Notes: a model not told the origin generated them from the letters alone. A DNA stretch of 64,000 nt from Onychomys torridus (GCF_903995425.1 NC_050460.1:18541105-18605104); one strand, 5' to 3'. Positions 1 to 11,898 are shown, numbered from the stretch's first letter. Made by a program: numbers and translations.

Positions 1-977
1 TGGATAAAATAGCCAAACAGTATTTTGTACTACTTGCTACTTTTTTTTGTTTTGTTTTGTTTTTTTTTTTCTTTACAGTCCCTTAGCTCCTTCTTATCTT
101 TTATCAGCTATAAATGGTACTGAAAGAGGAATCAGCCTGCAAAGTCTAGCTTCGCTCTCCACCAGCTCAGAGCCCAAGTACTGCTGACGAAAGGTTGAAG
201 TTTCCCCATCCTCTCTGTGTCTCTCTTAGAATATTAGCATTCTGCCCATGCTGACAGGTCTCGTGTCATACAATATGACTGATTAAGGGATATATTTTTA
301 AATTTCATCACTGTCTTTATTTTTTATTTTTTTATTTTTTTATTTTTCCAGACTGCTTGACACCTGCCCCCAGATCCGTGAGAGGTTTGTAGAAAATATA
401 AAAAGCGTATCTTAAAGGAAACACACTATGTGACATCATGACAAAAGCTAGAAAATTGTGTGTTCTCATGGCCATGCCACTCTTCCCTTGGGTCCCTGCT
501 TTGTTTTCTTTGCCTGGGAGAGTGACAGACAGAAGGGCCTGGCATTTGTCACTTCATGTCACCACCATAGTATTTAAACCTCTTTGTAGGCTTTTGTTTC
601 CAGCCAAAATCTTTCTGGAAATGTGCCAAATATATATTGACTCGAATAAGTATAAAAGATCAATCCTTGCTGTCTTGTTTAAAGCCAAATATTGCTTAAT
701 TATAACCTACTGCTTCTGTTAATTTTTATAGAAAAACTTGTCTTTCAGTGTTAAAATTTTTCTCCTACATGCCTATTTCTATTTGTCATAACAATCATTT
801 TTGTGCCCTTGTCCATACAATTGAAAATTCAATGCCAGTATATTTTAAAACTCTATGATAATACATTTTTACTTATGCTTTCTCTTTTTATTAGGGGGAT
901 GGGGAATGGACCTTATTATGTACCACAGGATGATCTTCAAGTCCTGGGTTAAGATAATTTTCCTGGCTCAGCCTATG
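1..977. other. Unassigned AT-rich sequence
   Basis: No repeat or gene was recognised. It contains a T-rich tract with TTTTG units near 41-73 and another T-rich run near 318-348. A 94-codon plus-strand frame (438-722) has no recognisable motif and is not supported as a gene. Confidence 0.5.
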
Positions 978-1104
978 TTTGGTTTTGGATTTTTGGAGGC
1001 AGTAGTCCAGGCAGACTTGAAACTCACTGTATAACCAAAGCTACCCTCAAACTCAACAATCCTCCTGCCTCAGAATCTTGAGTGTAAGTATAAGTCATCT
1101 TGCC
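978..1104 (-). repeat. Diverged B1-like SINE, antisense
   Basis: The segment follows the antisense B1 order: a T-rich start, then 'gcagacttgaaactcactgt', 'cctcctgcctcag' and a degraded 'tgagtgt..agta' region. It is very diverged, so it is either an old B1 or a proto-B1 copy. No clear target duplication is visible. Confidence 0.5.
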
Positions 1105-1189
1105 AACGACCTACAGATTTTCTTCTGCTTTAATAAAAGGATGCCAAGTATTCACATGAAAACATGCTACTAAAATTACCAGAGTGAAA

Positions 1190-1322
1190 CAACATGCATA
1201 GCTGTGAGGAGCAATACCTTCAGTCTGAGGCAGTAAGACCATGAGTTCAAGTCTAGACTATATCAAGATCCAGTCATGCCTGGTTTACAGACAAAATCCT
1301 TTCTCCAAATTTAAAAAACAAA
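1190..1322 (+). repeat. Diverged B1-like SINE, sense
   Basis: It shows a weak B1 order in sense: 'taccttcagtctgaggcag', 'gagttcaagtctagac' and a final 'aaatttaaaaaacaaaaccc' A-rich tail. Divergence is high and subfamily assignment is not possible by eye. Confidence 0.4.
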
Positions 1323-1712
1323 ACCCAAACAATAGTGTGTGAAAATGGAGAAAAAAGAAACAGAAAACAAAATCAACTGAAGAGACCTCAAGATAATTGT
1401 AACAGAAAAAAAATGGTTAAGTATAGGCTAAATACAGTTAGCCTCAGACTTCTAAGTAGTAGGGAGGGCTAGAAGCTGCACCAGTATGTCCTGGTAAAGG
1501 AGAATAATAGGATAAAAGAAAATATACAGAGCAGATCTTATCAACCGAGAATAGGTCTAGAATTTGATCATCCTGAGCCTGAGATCAGTGAATATGGTAA
1601 ATTCTGGAGGCACCTGTCTGCTGTAGAACCCCAGAACTCTGCAGCTCCAGTAGTTGATTTGATATCTACAGCCATATTTCTCAAGAAGAGTGGTGAATAC
1701 GTGGGAGGTCAT

Positions 1713-2426
1713 TGTGGTGGTTTAAATAAGTATGGTCTGCTATAGGACGTTCTGTATGCTGTGAAAGTGTTGCTCTGATTGGTTGATAAATAAAATGCTG
1801 ATTGGCCAGTAGCCAGGCAGGATAGGGGGGATAAGTAGACAAGGAGAATTCTGGGAAGAAGAAGGCTAGTCAGGAGATGCCAGCCTGCCATCCAGGGAGC
1901 AGCATGTAAAGCCACAGAACATGTAGCAACATATAAATTAACAGAAATGGGCTGAGTTTAAGTGTAAGAGCTAGTCAGCCTGAGCTAATGGCCAAGCAGT
2001 TTTAATTAATATAAGCCTCTGTGTGTTTACTTGGGTCTAAGCACCTGTGGACCATGTGGAACACAGGAAAACTTTCAGCTACAATGGTCCCCATAGAATA
2101 ATGTGTTAGAGTGCCTGCACATAGGGAGTGGCACTATTAGGAGGTATGGCCTTGTTGGAGGGAGTATGCCACTGTGGAGAAGAGTTTTGAGCCCTCATGT
2201 ATGTTCAACCTACCCACAGTTTGGTACACAGTCTCTTCTGCTATATGCAGATCAAGCTGTAGAACTCTCACTACCATGTCTGTCTGCATGCCACCACACT
2301 TCTCATTATGACAATAATGGATAAAGCCTCTGAAAACTGTAAGTCAGCCCCAATTAAATGTTTTCCTTTATAAGAGTTGCCATGAGCATGGTGTCTCTTC
2401 ACAGCAGTAGAATACAAACTGAGATA
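1713..2426 (+). mobile_element. MaLR (ORR1-type) LTR split by an ERV LTR
   Basis: The outer element starts TGTGGTGGTTTAAATAAG at 1713 and resumes at 2084. It continues through the family's 'agtggcactattaggag', 'ccttgttggag', 'ccaattaaatg' and 'gtgtctcttcacagcagtag' landmarks to about 2426. The flanks are GTCAT on the left and GTCTT on the right, a near-match for a 5-bp target duplication. The interruption at 1738-2083 is a separate, younger LTR. Confidence 0.8.
1738..2083 (+). mobile_element. Solo class II (ERVK-like) LTR with perfect 6-bp TSD
   Basis: This 346-bp insert begins TGCTATAGG and ends CAGCTACA, as a TG...CA LTR should. It is flanked by identical ATGGTC hexamers at 1732-1737 and 2084-2089. 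Six-base duplications are typical of class II ERVs. Internal landmarks ('gctctgattggttgataaat', 'ggccagtagccaggcagga', 'gagctaatggccaagcag') recur in the LTRs at 8420-8722 and 32517-32906. Orientation is assigned by comparison with those copies and is tentative. Confidence 0.85.
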
Positions 2427-2584
2427 GTCTTGAAAGGTCCTCTGCTTCTGAAGATCTTGATACTGTATTTCCTTCCCAGACTCCCAATATATTTGGAAGA
2501 CACTACCCAGCTTGTGCATTAGCTGTTGCAAGGGTACAATCTGAAGAGTGTCAGGGGGATGACAGCACCTGCCCAGCCCACAAA

Positions 2585-3125
2585 CCATTTTATAAGTTAG
2601 AAAAGGAAGGAATACTACCAATTCATTCTCCAAAGCTAGCATTACCCTACATCAAAACATGACAAGAATGCAAAAGAAGAAGAAGACTATATAAGAGAAA
2701 GATCATGAGCCCCAACACTGCACAAAGAACTACATACAACTAAGGAAAACTGAGAATGAGAGAAACAGTCTTCCCCAGGAAGAATCCAATACCAAATGGT
2801 CATTCCTAAAAACATACATGCAACATTAATCAGACTGAGAAGTTTACAGTTTATAGTTAGGAATATATATATTCATGTAACAACAATTAATGAAAAAAGA
2901 GGCCATGGATTTGAAGAAGAGCAAGGAGAGGCACATGGAAGGGTCTACAAAGAGGGTAAAAGGAAGGGCGAAAATAATGTAATAATCTCAAAAATAATTT
3001 TTTTTTAAAAAGAGTCCAATTTCCATGGTGAACATAGAAAAAAACTTAACAAAATTCTTAGAAACTAAATTTAAGAATTTAGAAGACATTAAGAAGATCA
3101 TATATAGAAATGCTATGATTATATA
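2585..3125 (+). mobile_element. Nested old L1 fragments (ORF2 piece and 3'UTR)
   Basis: From about 2590 to 2690 the sequence follows the L1 ORF2 region ('aaggaaggaatactaccaa', 'ccaaagctagcattacccta'). From about 2695 to 3010 it follows an Lx-type 3'UTR ('aaacagtcttccccaggaag', 'accaaatggtcattcct', 'gccatggatttgaagaag') ending in an A/T-rich tail. After 3012 ORF2-like sequence resumes ('ccaatttccatggtgaacat'). This suggests that one L1 tail landed inside another L1. All frames are broken. Confidence 0.65.
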
Positions 3126-3128
3126 ACA

Positions 3129-3478
3129 TATATGGTTGTTCAAATGTGATTGCCCTCATAAGCTCATAGGGAGTGGCACTATTAAGAGTTGTGACTTTGT
3201 TGGAGGAAGTGTGTCACTGTGGAGGCATGTTTGAGGTCTCATATATGCTTAAGCAACACCCAGTTCTCAGACAACTTCCTGTTACCTGTGGGACAAGATA
3301 TACAATGCTCAACTCCTTCTCCAGCATTATATCTGCCTACATACCACTATAATACACCATGATGACACTGGACTAAACCTCTGAAAATCTAGGCCATCCC
3401 AAGTAAATGCTTTTCCTTTATGAAATTTGCATTGATCATGCTGTCTCTTCACAGCAATAAAAACCCTGACTAATAAGG
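3129..3478 (+). mobile_element. MaLR (ORR1-type) LTR
   Basis: It carries the landmarks 'catagggagtggcactatta', 'gttggaggaagtgtgtcact', 'gactaaacctctgaaaat', 'aagtaaatgcttttcc' and 'ctgtctcttcacagcaataa'. It is full or nearly full length and diverged from the copy at 1713. A related LTR lies in the opposite orientation at 3498-3799. Confidence 0.75.
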
Positions 3479-3497
3479 AAAGAAATTGTATGACCAT

Positions 3498-3799
3498 TGT
3501 CTTAGTTACGTTTCTATTGTTGTGATAAACACTATACCTTACAAAAGAAAGAGTTTAATTTGGCTCATGGTTTCAGAGCTTTTGAAGACACACCTGAGAG
3601 TGCACATCTAGATCTACAACCATGAGGCAAGAGAGCACTAGGAATCTCACTAGTCTTTTGAAACCTCAAAGTCTGCCCCTAGTGACACACCTCCTCCAAC
3701 AAGGCCACACCTCCTAGTCCTTCCAGAACAGTTCTAGCAACTGGGAGCCAAGTATTCAAATATGACTTTATGATGGCCATTCTCATTCAAAACACTACA
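3498..3799 (-). mobile_element. MaLR (ORR1-type) LTR, antisense
   Basis: Reading antisense, it starts 'tgtcttagttacgtttctat', passes 'gacacacctcctccaacaa' and 'ggccacacctcctagtcc', and ends 'cattcaaaacactaca'. Those are the antisense landmarks of this LTR group. It faces the LTR at 3129-3478 at a distance of about 20 bp. Confidence 0.75.
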
Positions 3800-3802
3800 G
3801 TT

Positions 3803-4149
3803 ATATTGTTTTTAATGGTGAGATCTGTTTCTTGGAGGCAACAAAAGAAAGGACCCTATTTTCCAATCCATTCTATTTATATCTTTTGATAGAGGAACTG
3901 AGATAACTAATATTCAGAATTACTACTGAAAGATATGGATTGATTCCTGACATTTTGTTTTTATTTTAGAGTGTTTGGTAGTTTCTTAGACTTCCTTTGC
4001 TTAATGAGTATTAGAATCACTTTTTTTTCTGCTGAAGCATCATGAATGTGTTTATCTTTCTCATCAGTCCAAAGTGTTCCCTCCCTTCCAGTATTTTCTG
4101 TAGGGTTGGCTTAGTGGCCACATTTCCTTTATTTTGTTTTTGCTTCCCT

Positions 4150-4208
<59 letters not shown>

Positions 4209-5185
4209 GAGAGAGAGAGAGTTTTTCAGATATGTTAAGCTGGGTTGGCAGTTATATATTTCAGAGTTTGAAATGCACCATGATTCGCCATTTTAAGGTT
4301 TCCATTGAAAAGCCAGTTGTTGTTCTGTTGGTTCTACCCTTAAATACTTTCTTTATTCTGTACTTGAGTGTTGTCACCATCTGATGATCTATATATCTGA
4401 ATAAAATTCTCTTTTCTGACATTTGGCAAATGTTCTTCTATGATTTTGTTATAAATATTGTCTCTTCAATGTAGACAATTCCATGGAATCTCAAAGTTCT
4501 TGCATGTTCCATCCATATATGTTAAAGATTTAGCATTAATCTTGACTAATGGTTCCTCTACCTTATCATCGAACAAATCCTGACACTCTGTCTTCCACAT
4601 GATCTACTTTATTGTTGAGGGTTTCCACTGAACTTTTTGTAACTGAAGGTGCCTCAGGAACCACTTTCCACATTGCACTCAACATAATAGAAGCTTTTAA
4701 TAAAGAAAACTGCTATTTTAAAAACGTTATCTTCCGTGTTTTTGAGATTCTAATGTAATTGCATCATTTCCCCCTTCCCTTTCCTCCTTCTGAACCCTCC
4801 CAGGCAATCCCTTCACTCTTTCTCAAATTCATGGCTCTTTTTATTTAATTGATATGTAGCTGAAGTTTTCTCTGGTCCTGTCCAGAGAAACTTTCTGGCT
4901 ACATATATATGTCTGAATACAGCCTGCTTAGTGTGTATAATGTTAATTATTATTTGAACTATTATGTTTTTCATTACCATCATAATTTCTGTTGGGTGCC
5001 TCATCAGTATTTTTACCTCTTATTGAATTCTATTTTCAAACCATGAATTTACTTTCTTATTTCATTTAACTTTTTGTGTTCTCTTAGACAAGAGTGTATC
5101 CTCCTTTAAGTGAGCATATTCATAATCATTCTTCTTAATTCTATGTCTGAATTTTTATATAAGTTGTTTTCATCAATGGCCATTG
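3803..5185 (-). mobile_element. Degraded L1 (ORF2 5' end, ORF1 region), antisense
   Basis: Around 3815-3960 the reverse strand resembles the start of L1 ORF2 (endonuclease). Around 4030-4690 and 4980-5185 it resembles older L1 ORF1 and inter-ORF sequence ('ctgtagggttggcttagtgg'). Between about 4700 and 4975 lies a stretch matching, in antisense, the Lx-type 3'UTR also present at 2695-3010. The block is therefore probably composite. No open frame survives. Confidence 0.55.
4151..4221. repeat. (GA)n microsatellite
   Basis: A nearly pure GA tract of about 71 bp with a few GAAA interruptions. It lies within the antisense L1 relic. Confidence 0.97.
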
Positions 5186-5189
5186 CTAC

Positions 5190-5775
5190 CAGATTTGTAA
5201 TTTTATTCATTTATTCTTCTCTTATATATTACATCCCAACTACAGTTTCCCCTTCCTCCACTCCTCCAACCCACCCCCACCTCCTCCCTCCCTCAGATCC
5301 CCTGCTCCCCTATTTCCCGTCAAAAGAAAAAGCAGCCCTCCCAGATATATATAAAAATATGGCATAACAAGTTACAGTAAGTCTAGGCACATTCCCTCAT
5401 AACAAAGCTGGACAAAGCAACCCAGTGAGAGGAAAGGGGTTCTAAGAGCAGCCCAAAGAGTCAGAGACACTCCCACTCCCACTGTTAGGAGTCCCTCAAG
5501 AACACCAAGCTACACAGCCATCACATATACACAGAGGACCTAGTTCAGACCCATACAGGCTCCCTGATTGTCACTTCAGTCTCTGTGAGACCCATGAGCC
5601 CTGCTTAGTTGATTCTGTGAGCCATGTTTCTGTGGTGTCCTTGACCTTTCTGGCTCCTGCAATCCTTCCTCTCCCTCTTCCATGGGGGTCCCTATAATTT
5701 TTGGTGCAGACATTGTCATGCTTTTTCATGTTACTTAAATTTTGGGAATGGGATCTACTCATCTGGAGTTAAAGG
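5190..5775 (-). mobile_element. 5'-truncated L1 3'UTR, antisense
   Basis: The antisense 3' end begins with 'tttattcatttattc', then 'acatcccaactacagtttcc'. It continues through 'gcaacccagtgagaggaaag', 'agagtcagagacactccc', 'tgttaggagtcc' and 'ggtgtccttgacctttctgg', which are standard rodent L1 3'UTR landmarks. No coding part is present. It ends just before the CA tract at 5793. Confidence 0.75.
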
Positions 5776-5790
5776 ATTGATTAAGATCCC

Positions 5791-5792
<2 letters not shown>

Positions 5793-5842
<50 letters not shown>
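5793..5842. repeat. (CA)n microsatellite
   Basis: A pure AC/CA dinucleotide tract of about 50 bp immediately downstream of the antisense L1 3'UTR. Confidence 0.98.
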
Positions 5843-5844
<2 letters not shown>

Positions 5845-6822
5845 TTGCTGTTGTTCTTTTTCCTTTATTTTAGGACATCTCTCTTTTCAGTGAAAGTGTT
5901 TGCAAGGTGAAGGAGAGACAAGGTTGTGGCAAGGGTCCTGGTGATGTGTTCTTCCACAAGACTGGTGTCCCTGGTCCTAGGCTCTATTTCTAGTCCACCT
6001 CTGTAAGTTGAAGACTCTCTGCAGCAATGTCCCTGCTCTGTGGTTAATACAGACTGATGACAGAGTAACAGTTAACTACAAAAGAGACATTTGTTAAGTA
6101 CTCATGGTTTTAGGGAGTAGAGACCCTGGTAGTACCATGATTTTTAAAATGCTATTTATTGTGGGTTTGAGTAGAAAGGAAAGGAACAGAAACATAAGTA
6201 AGCAGTCACAGTAAGACTAGAGATTAGTGCTCAGCTGATAAACAGGAAGTGGAAGAGACGCAGGAGTGGGGATGATGGAGGCCAAGGAAAAACGGAAAGG
6301 AAGAAGAGATGTGGGAGTTTGGTTAATAGTACACTAAAGAGGCAAGGAGCAGAGAAAGATACTCAGATATTGTAAACAATGCATGCCTCTGGGCTTTAAC
6401 AGAAGTATCTGGAAGAGGAAATATATAGTGTATGAGAAAGGAAGAAGGAAAAAAGAACAGAAAAATAAGAAAACATAAAGTGCTAAAAGGCATGAGCTGA
6501 CAGCGCTGCCTTGCTACATTGACCTTGAACATTATGAAGATCAGGAATAGCTGTAGGGGGAATGAGAGCTAGGCAGTAATATATGATAATGAAATCACTA
6601 ACTTAGTGGTGTTTCTCTTCCCCAATCTGCTACAGTTCTGTTGTGTTGTCTTCCTAAATTTGCTCCATGTTGACTTTTTAACAGTTCCATAATTCTTGGG
6701 GATTCCCAGCAACACTTTTGTGTGAACATTTTTGGGGGAGTGGGATGGGCATTGGCTCTGTTCTGTGAATGCAGGTAGCTAAAATGAATTCTGCTATGTG
6801 GATATATAGTGATATAGAAGAT
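5843..6822. other. Unassigned single-copy-like sequence
   Basis: I recognise neither repeat nor exon here. Purine-rich runs occur near 6240-6480. No frame longer than about 70 codons shows a recognisable motif. Confidence 0.5.
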
Positions 6823-6870
<48 letters not shown>

Positions 6871-7073
6871 GAAATAGATAAATAGATAGATAGATAGATA
6901 GATAGTAGAGAGATAGATAGATAGTAGAGAGATAGAGAGAGATGATAGATAGATAGTAGAGAGATAGATAGAGAGATAGAGAGATATAGATGATAGGGAG
7001 ATAGATGGATGATAGATAGAAGGCAAGGATGGGTGGATAACTAGATCGATAGATAGATGATAGATAGATAGAT

Positions 7074-7114
<41 letters not shown>

Positions 7115-7115
7115 G
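6823..7115. repeat. (GATA)n compound microsatellite
   Basis: About 290 bp of GATA units interrupted by GAGA, GATG and TAGTAGAGA variants. On the minus strand it gives long frames rich in Ile-Tyr-Leu-Ser (6598-7180), which are artefacts of the repeat rather than genes. Confidence 0.97.
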
Positions 7116-7189
7116 TGGTACATAGATACATACATAGATGGTAGATAGCCACTTCTATTTTTTTTTATGGAGCTTGTCACTGAACCTGA

Positions 7190-7375
7190 AGGTCATCAGA
7201 ATGGCTGGCCTTTGATTTTCAGGCACCCTCCTGTCTCCACACCCCCAGCATGGAGTAATAAGTGCACTCCAGCAAACCTCTCTCTTTTTATATGGATTCT
7301 AGGGATGTAAACTCAGGGCTCCATGTGTAGCAGGTGCTTTATTTAGCAAGCTATATACACATTCCCTATGGCTTT
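7190..7375 (-). repeat. B4-type SINE, antisense
   Basis: It matches the antisense order of B4: 'caccctcctgtctccac', then 'ttatatggattctaggga', 'aaactcagggctccatgt' and 'tttagcaagc'. It is diverged, and only the 3' two thirds in antisense are clear. Confidence 0.5.
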
Positions 7376-8413
7376 CTAACTGTTCTGGCCTCAGCTGAAG
7401 AAAGTCTATCCTGAGACTTCCAGGCTCACCTGGAAGAGATCTCCCCACCCTCACCAACTTTCTTTATCTTAACAAAAGCAGCTCCACATTGACATGTTTT
7501 GGTCCATCCCATGGGGTTTTATTTAAGGAACAGTTTCCAAATTTAAAGTGCCAAGTTGCTCAGATGCACCTCAGGTTGTCTTTCTGCAGCATCTTTTTTC
7601 AGCATCACTTAATAATTCCCCCAGAAATCCTGAGTCGAATTCATTACATCTATTTTACCACCGTGAGGAAAATAAGATTTAAAAAGGCACTTTGTGGGAG
7701 GAGAAGAGGAGAGAAGGATGGGGAGAGTCGGGTCTTGAAGTTGTTAAGGTGTACGTTTCCAGCATGTTCTGAAAAAGGGCAGTGATCCAGGAGTCTCAGA
7801 AGGAGGAGAGACAGGAGTGGGCAGTAGGATCTGATAGGAAAGCAAGCTTTAGAGATCTCTAACAAAGAGAATGAGTCAAAGTTCTGGATGCAGCAATGAG
7901 GAGGAAGATATGCACCTGCATCCCAGAAAAGGCAGGAGGGATGTGAGAGAAAATGTGACTTCTGGGGAAAACTATACCAGTCAGAAAAAATGGTGGAATT
8001 TTCAGAAAAGTGATGAGGGTATGGAGTTGTGCCGATGACTGAAAAAAGAGTTCCGGAAGTCATGGTGGGGGATTTTAGCAACTACGTGGAGGTAAGGAGT
8101 GGGTCACAAAAAGAAGATGCAGAGCCGTGGGGGTTCCAATGGTAGCTGAATGGACAGAAATACAGGGGTTGTAAGGTTTTTCTTTTTTCCTCATGGCTCT
8201 GTCAGAGTTATGAGTACTAAAAGAGGAATAAAGGGTCTTGGAAAACCCAGATAATTTAGATTTCCACTTGAGCCTTGATGGCATAACTGAGTCTATAGAA
8301 TGATGAACTTACACTAAATCCTGCAAACCACATAGAAACTCTAGAGAGGCAGACCCTTCTGAATGAAGATACGGAGATCCAAGAGGCTGCCCTTACTCTA
8401 AGCATTATAAGTG
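7376..8413. other. Unassigned sequence
   Basis: No repeat family was recognised. The stretch around 7690-8060 is purine-rich on the plus strand, which explains the long minus-strand frame at 7650-8081. No exon with splice signals could be supported. Confidence 0.45.
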
Positions 8414-8419
8414 ATTCCA

Positions 8420-8722
8420 TGCTGTGGACATCACTATGTATAAATAAAACACTGATTGGCCAGTAGCCAGGCAGGAAGTATAGGCGGGACTAAGAGAGAA
8501 GAGAACTGGGAGAACAGGAGGGCAGGAGGGGACACAAGCCACGTGGCAAAGTATAGATTATTAGAAATGGGCTGAATATAAGAGTAAGAGCTAGACAATG
8601 GTAGGCCTGAGCTAATGGCCAAGCAGTTTAAATAATATAAGCATCTGTGTGTTTATTTTATAAGTGGGTTGTCCCAGACTGACAGGGCTTGGCGGGGGCT
8701 GGAGAGAAGGTCTCTAGCTACA
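8420..8722 (+). mobile_element. Solo class II ERV LTR, internally shortened
   Basis: The 303-bp insert begins TGCTGTGGAC and ends CTAGCTACA. It is flanked by ATTCCA (8414-8419) and ATTCCT (8723-8728), a 6-bp duplication with one change. It shares 'ctgattggccagtagccagg' and 'gagctaatggccaagcag' with the LTR at 1738-2083, but lacks much of the region between the 'aggcgggac' and 'ccacgtggcaa' landmarks. It also has a longer 3' part ('tttataagtgggttgtccc'). Confidence 0.8.
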
Positions 8723-8728
8723 ATTCCT

Positions 8729-11449
8729 CTGACATCTGCCAGCACAAACAGAACCTGAATGTAACAAAATATGGATCCAAGTGATGAAAGAACTATCTCT
8801 CAATCCCTTTTCAAATTTTTCCTGGTTAGAGATTCTGATTGATCCAGTTTATGTCTGAGTCTAATTATCTATGCTCAGAGTCTGTGGGTACCATAGGCTT
8901 TGTTGTATAAATACAACCATGAGGTATTATGGGAGGTCATGGGGATTATGGAGGGAGACAGGAAAGGGGTCTGTCTACTGGCAGATGCCCTAAAAGGTGA
9001 GCTCCACGGGTTTGATCAAAAGAAAGAACTTGAAAAGTTGACTTTAAGACTGACATTGGTCACTGCACAGTGACAGACATGGAAACATCGATGGGAAATA
9101 GCACATGGGATTGTCCAACTCTTTTGCTGGCCGCTACTTGGTGAAAAGTTTAACAGCACTGAACCTTCAAAGTCTTTCCCTTCCCTAACCTTCATGAAGC
9201 AAAGTGTTATTACCAAAGAGGAATTAAGAATCTTGGGTGGTCGGATTGAGAGAGAAGAGGAAAAAGGTGACCTGACAGTGCTAAAAAGCTTTTGGAGGAA
9301 GGAAATATTCAAGACACACTTGTGTGTACTCCCTGTTACTCCCCGGTGTTTAATAACCACAAGAAAATGATGTCAGTTATTCTGAAACATTTATGGTCAC
9401 TAGTGGGTATTCTTGTACTAAGACACCAAGCTCCAGGCACATCACGTGAATTGTGACTTTGATGAATTCCAATGTCTTGGGAGGTAAAACCAGAATCCTT
9501 TAAGCAGGAAGACAATTGGGCACCTAAGGACAGACATCTCATGCATCTAGACGTGCACACTTGGATCTCAGGTGGTCAGGGTCAACCAGGAAATTACATA
9601 CCTAAAACATGATAGAGTTAAATTAGTTACATGCACACAGAAGGGCAAGCAGGCTTTGATAGACTAAGCCCCATGAGACTCAGCACTGAAATGCACAGAA
9701 AGAAGGAAGACACACTAAGTTGAAATAGCAAGAATTGTGTGATTTTGTTTAAAAGAAGCAAGAGAAGAGTATTCCAGGAGCAAATCATTTGAGTCTCAAA
9801 GAACTCAAGCTGTACAATTTGCATCCTATGCAGGATTAGTGTGCATAGATATACCTTTGGTGGGTATCTGGGCAACCGTCTCCTGGGGAACTCATCTTAA
9901 AGATAGTTGGCTCTGTTGCTGAAACAATTTATTTGTTATAGGTGGTCTTGAGTTCTCAGTGGGTGTGGGAATGATATTATCTGCAAAGGGGAAAATGGTT
10001 TTAAGGAGGAGCTTTTAAAACTTCCTCCTTTTGTACAAGTAAATATATATGCAGACATACACATAAGCAGTATACAGAATAATTAAAACCTTATTTTGCA
10101 GAAATGGTATGCAATGATTAGGGAAAATAAATGTTCAAAGTTTCCTTAATTAAAAAAAAATTGTTGAAAACACCAGTATGTGTTAATCTACAGTTAACAA
10201 TTAATTTCCTCTATAGGACTTCAGAATAAAATAGTAGACTAGAAACTGCCTCTGCAATGCAGAGAGAGAAATGACAGGTGAAAACAAGACTCTACTCCTA
10301 TGAGAGGAGGTGAAGAGAAAAGCAATAAGCCTCATTGAGATACTCCACAGAAAAGCGTCCAGGAGCAGCCAAGTGAAGCTCTGTTCTCTCCTGATGAGGA
10401 TGCTGCATAAAGAGTTATCTGGAGGAAGTCCATCCAGGGCCTGGATGCACCACATGTAGAGATGGGTGGAGCAGTGTGGCCACATAGCCTGACTCTGAGG
10501 CTCTCCACCAACACCCTGAAGTAAACAGCAGAAGAAACCACCAGGACCATTGCCTGGGCCCTGTGACAATATGATAAAGTGGGGAAATGCCCGACAGTCT
10601 CCTCAAGCTGTGCCAGTCAATGTGCTGTCCAGAAAAGGAATGTCCAGCCTCTAAGGTGAGCCTCATAATCATCCCCCAGTGTCAGTCACAGGAAGCCCCA
10701 CATGGAGACCATGAACCTCCAAAGGGAAAGAAGGTTGTAAATGACAAGGGCTGGGGGCTGGGTCTGAGACTTGGGAATTCCAGGAGAAGTGGAATTCCAC
10801 CCGGAATCCTCTGGCTGCAAGAAGGACACACCCACTAAACTAGTGTGAATTACAGAGACTCTCACCCTCATCTCACCTGCTAATACTACTACAAAAGATG
10901 GTGGGAGGGCAGGGGGAAACTTAATTCATCCCAACTAGGAAGCAGTACTGACTGAGTGTACCTTGTATTTCATTGCTCCTTTTGTATTGTATTTTTGTTT
11001 GGACTTTAGCAGCTCATTTAATTGTTCTGTGTCAGCATGCATTTCTTTTGAATAGGCTTTCTCAACTAACCTTTCTTCTCTGTACCTGCTCTACAATAGT
11101 TTCTGTATAATGTATTCAACCTCTCACCCATACACTCCCTCTTTTCTTTTTTTCCAATCTCCTCCTCCCTTCACTGCTTAATTACTAATATATTGACTCC
11201 TAAAAAAACAATGTTACATCTTTCCAAGTCAGCGCAGTGGTGCCCTGTGGCCTGACCTTATCAAGAACAGGAGTGAAGATGTACAAGTGTCCCATACTGC
11301 AAGTTAACACCCGGAAGTCTGTCCACCATCAGCCTAGCACAGCAGTTGGAGGATACCCTAAACACATGTGGGAAGACACAGATTAAATGATGGCATCTCA
11401 TCAGAAAGGCTCATGTAAAATAAAATAGTGTGAGAAAATGTGAAAAATA
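8729..11449. other. Unassigned repeat-poor sequence
   Basis: About 2.7 kb with no family that I can name. Several frames of 60-122 codons occur on the minus strand (for example 10201-10569), but none shows a recognisable domain. This is one of the larger repeat-poor intervals and so a candidate for conserved non-coding sequence. Confidence 0.45.
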
Positions 11450-11456
11450 AAAACTG

Positions 11457-11641
11457 GCCGGGCAGTGGTAGCACACGCTTTTAATCCAGCACTCAGGAGG
11501 CAGAGCCAGGGGGATCTCTGTGAGTTTGAGGCCAGCCTGGGCTACCAAGTGAGTTCCAGGAAAGGCACAAAGCTACACAGAGAAACCCTGTCTCAAAAAA
11601 CAAAACAAAATAAAAAACAAAAACAAAAACAAAAACAAAAC
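11457..11641 (+). repeat. B1 SINE, sense, cricetid-type
   Basis: A full B1 runs from 'gccgggcagtggtagcac' to 'agaaaccctgtctc' with an A-rich (AAAAC)n tail. The 3' half carries 'ccaggaaaggcacaaagc', a variant that I recall from cricetid B1s. It is flanked by AAAACTG at 11450-11456 and 11642-11648, a short target duplication. Confidence 0.9.
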
Positions 11642-11898
11642 AAAACTGGAAGACAAGGGATTCATATCTAAAACATATACAAAACTACAAACGTTAAAAA
11701 CTGAAGGGCACAGTTCTCCCAATAAAGAAATAGGATAATAAAGTGGATGGACAATGGCCATACTTACGGAGGTTTTTAAGGGACACTAAAAATAGATCCA
11801 TATGACTCAGCCATATACCTCCTGGGTATTTAGTTGGGTCGACAGATTCTAAGATAAATACTATGTGCTTTCTCACGTATGTGGGACTTAGAATTTAA

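Noticed and set aside
2271..2642. 123-codon minus-strand frame
   Set aside because: It crosses the antisense of a MaLR LTR and unassigned flank; no protein similarity recognised.
6823..7115. CRISPR-like array
   Set aside because: The periodicity is four bases with no spacers; it is a eukaryotic microsatellite.
6598..7180. Two long minus-strand frames of 128 and 184 codons
   Set aside because: They are translations of the GATA microsatellite (Ile-Tyr-Leu-Ser periodicity), not genes.
10201..10569. 122-codon minus-strand frame
   Set aside because: No motif, several alternative frames overlap it, and its length is expected by chance in 64 kb.
10587..10655. Short Cys-rich stretch followed by a GTGAGC donor-like site
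   Set aside because: Only 23 residues, with no acceptor, no upstream promoter and no recognised family; chance is sufficient.
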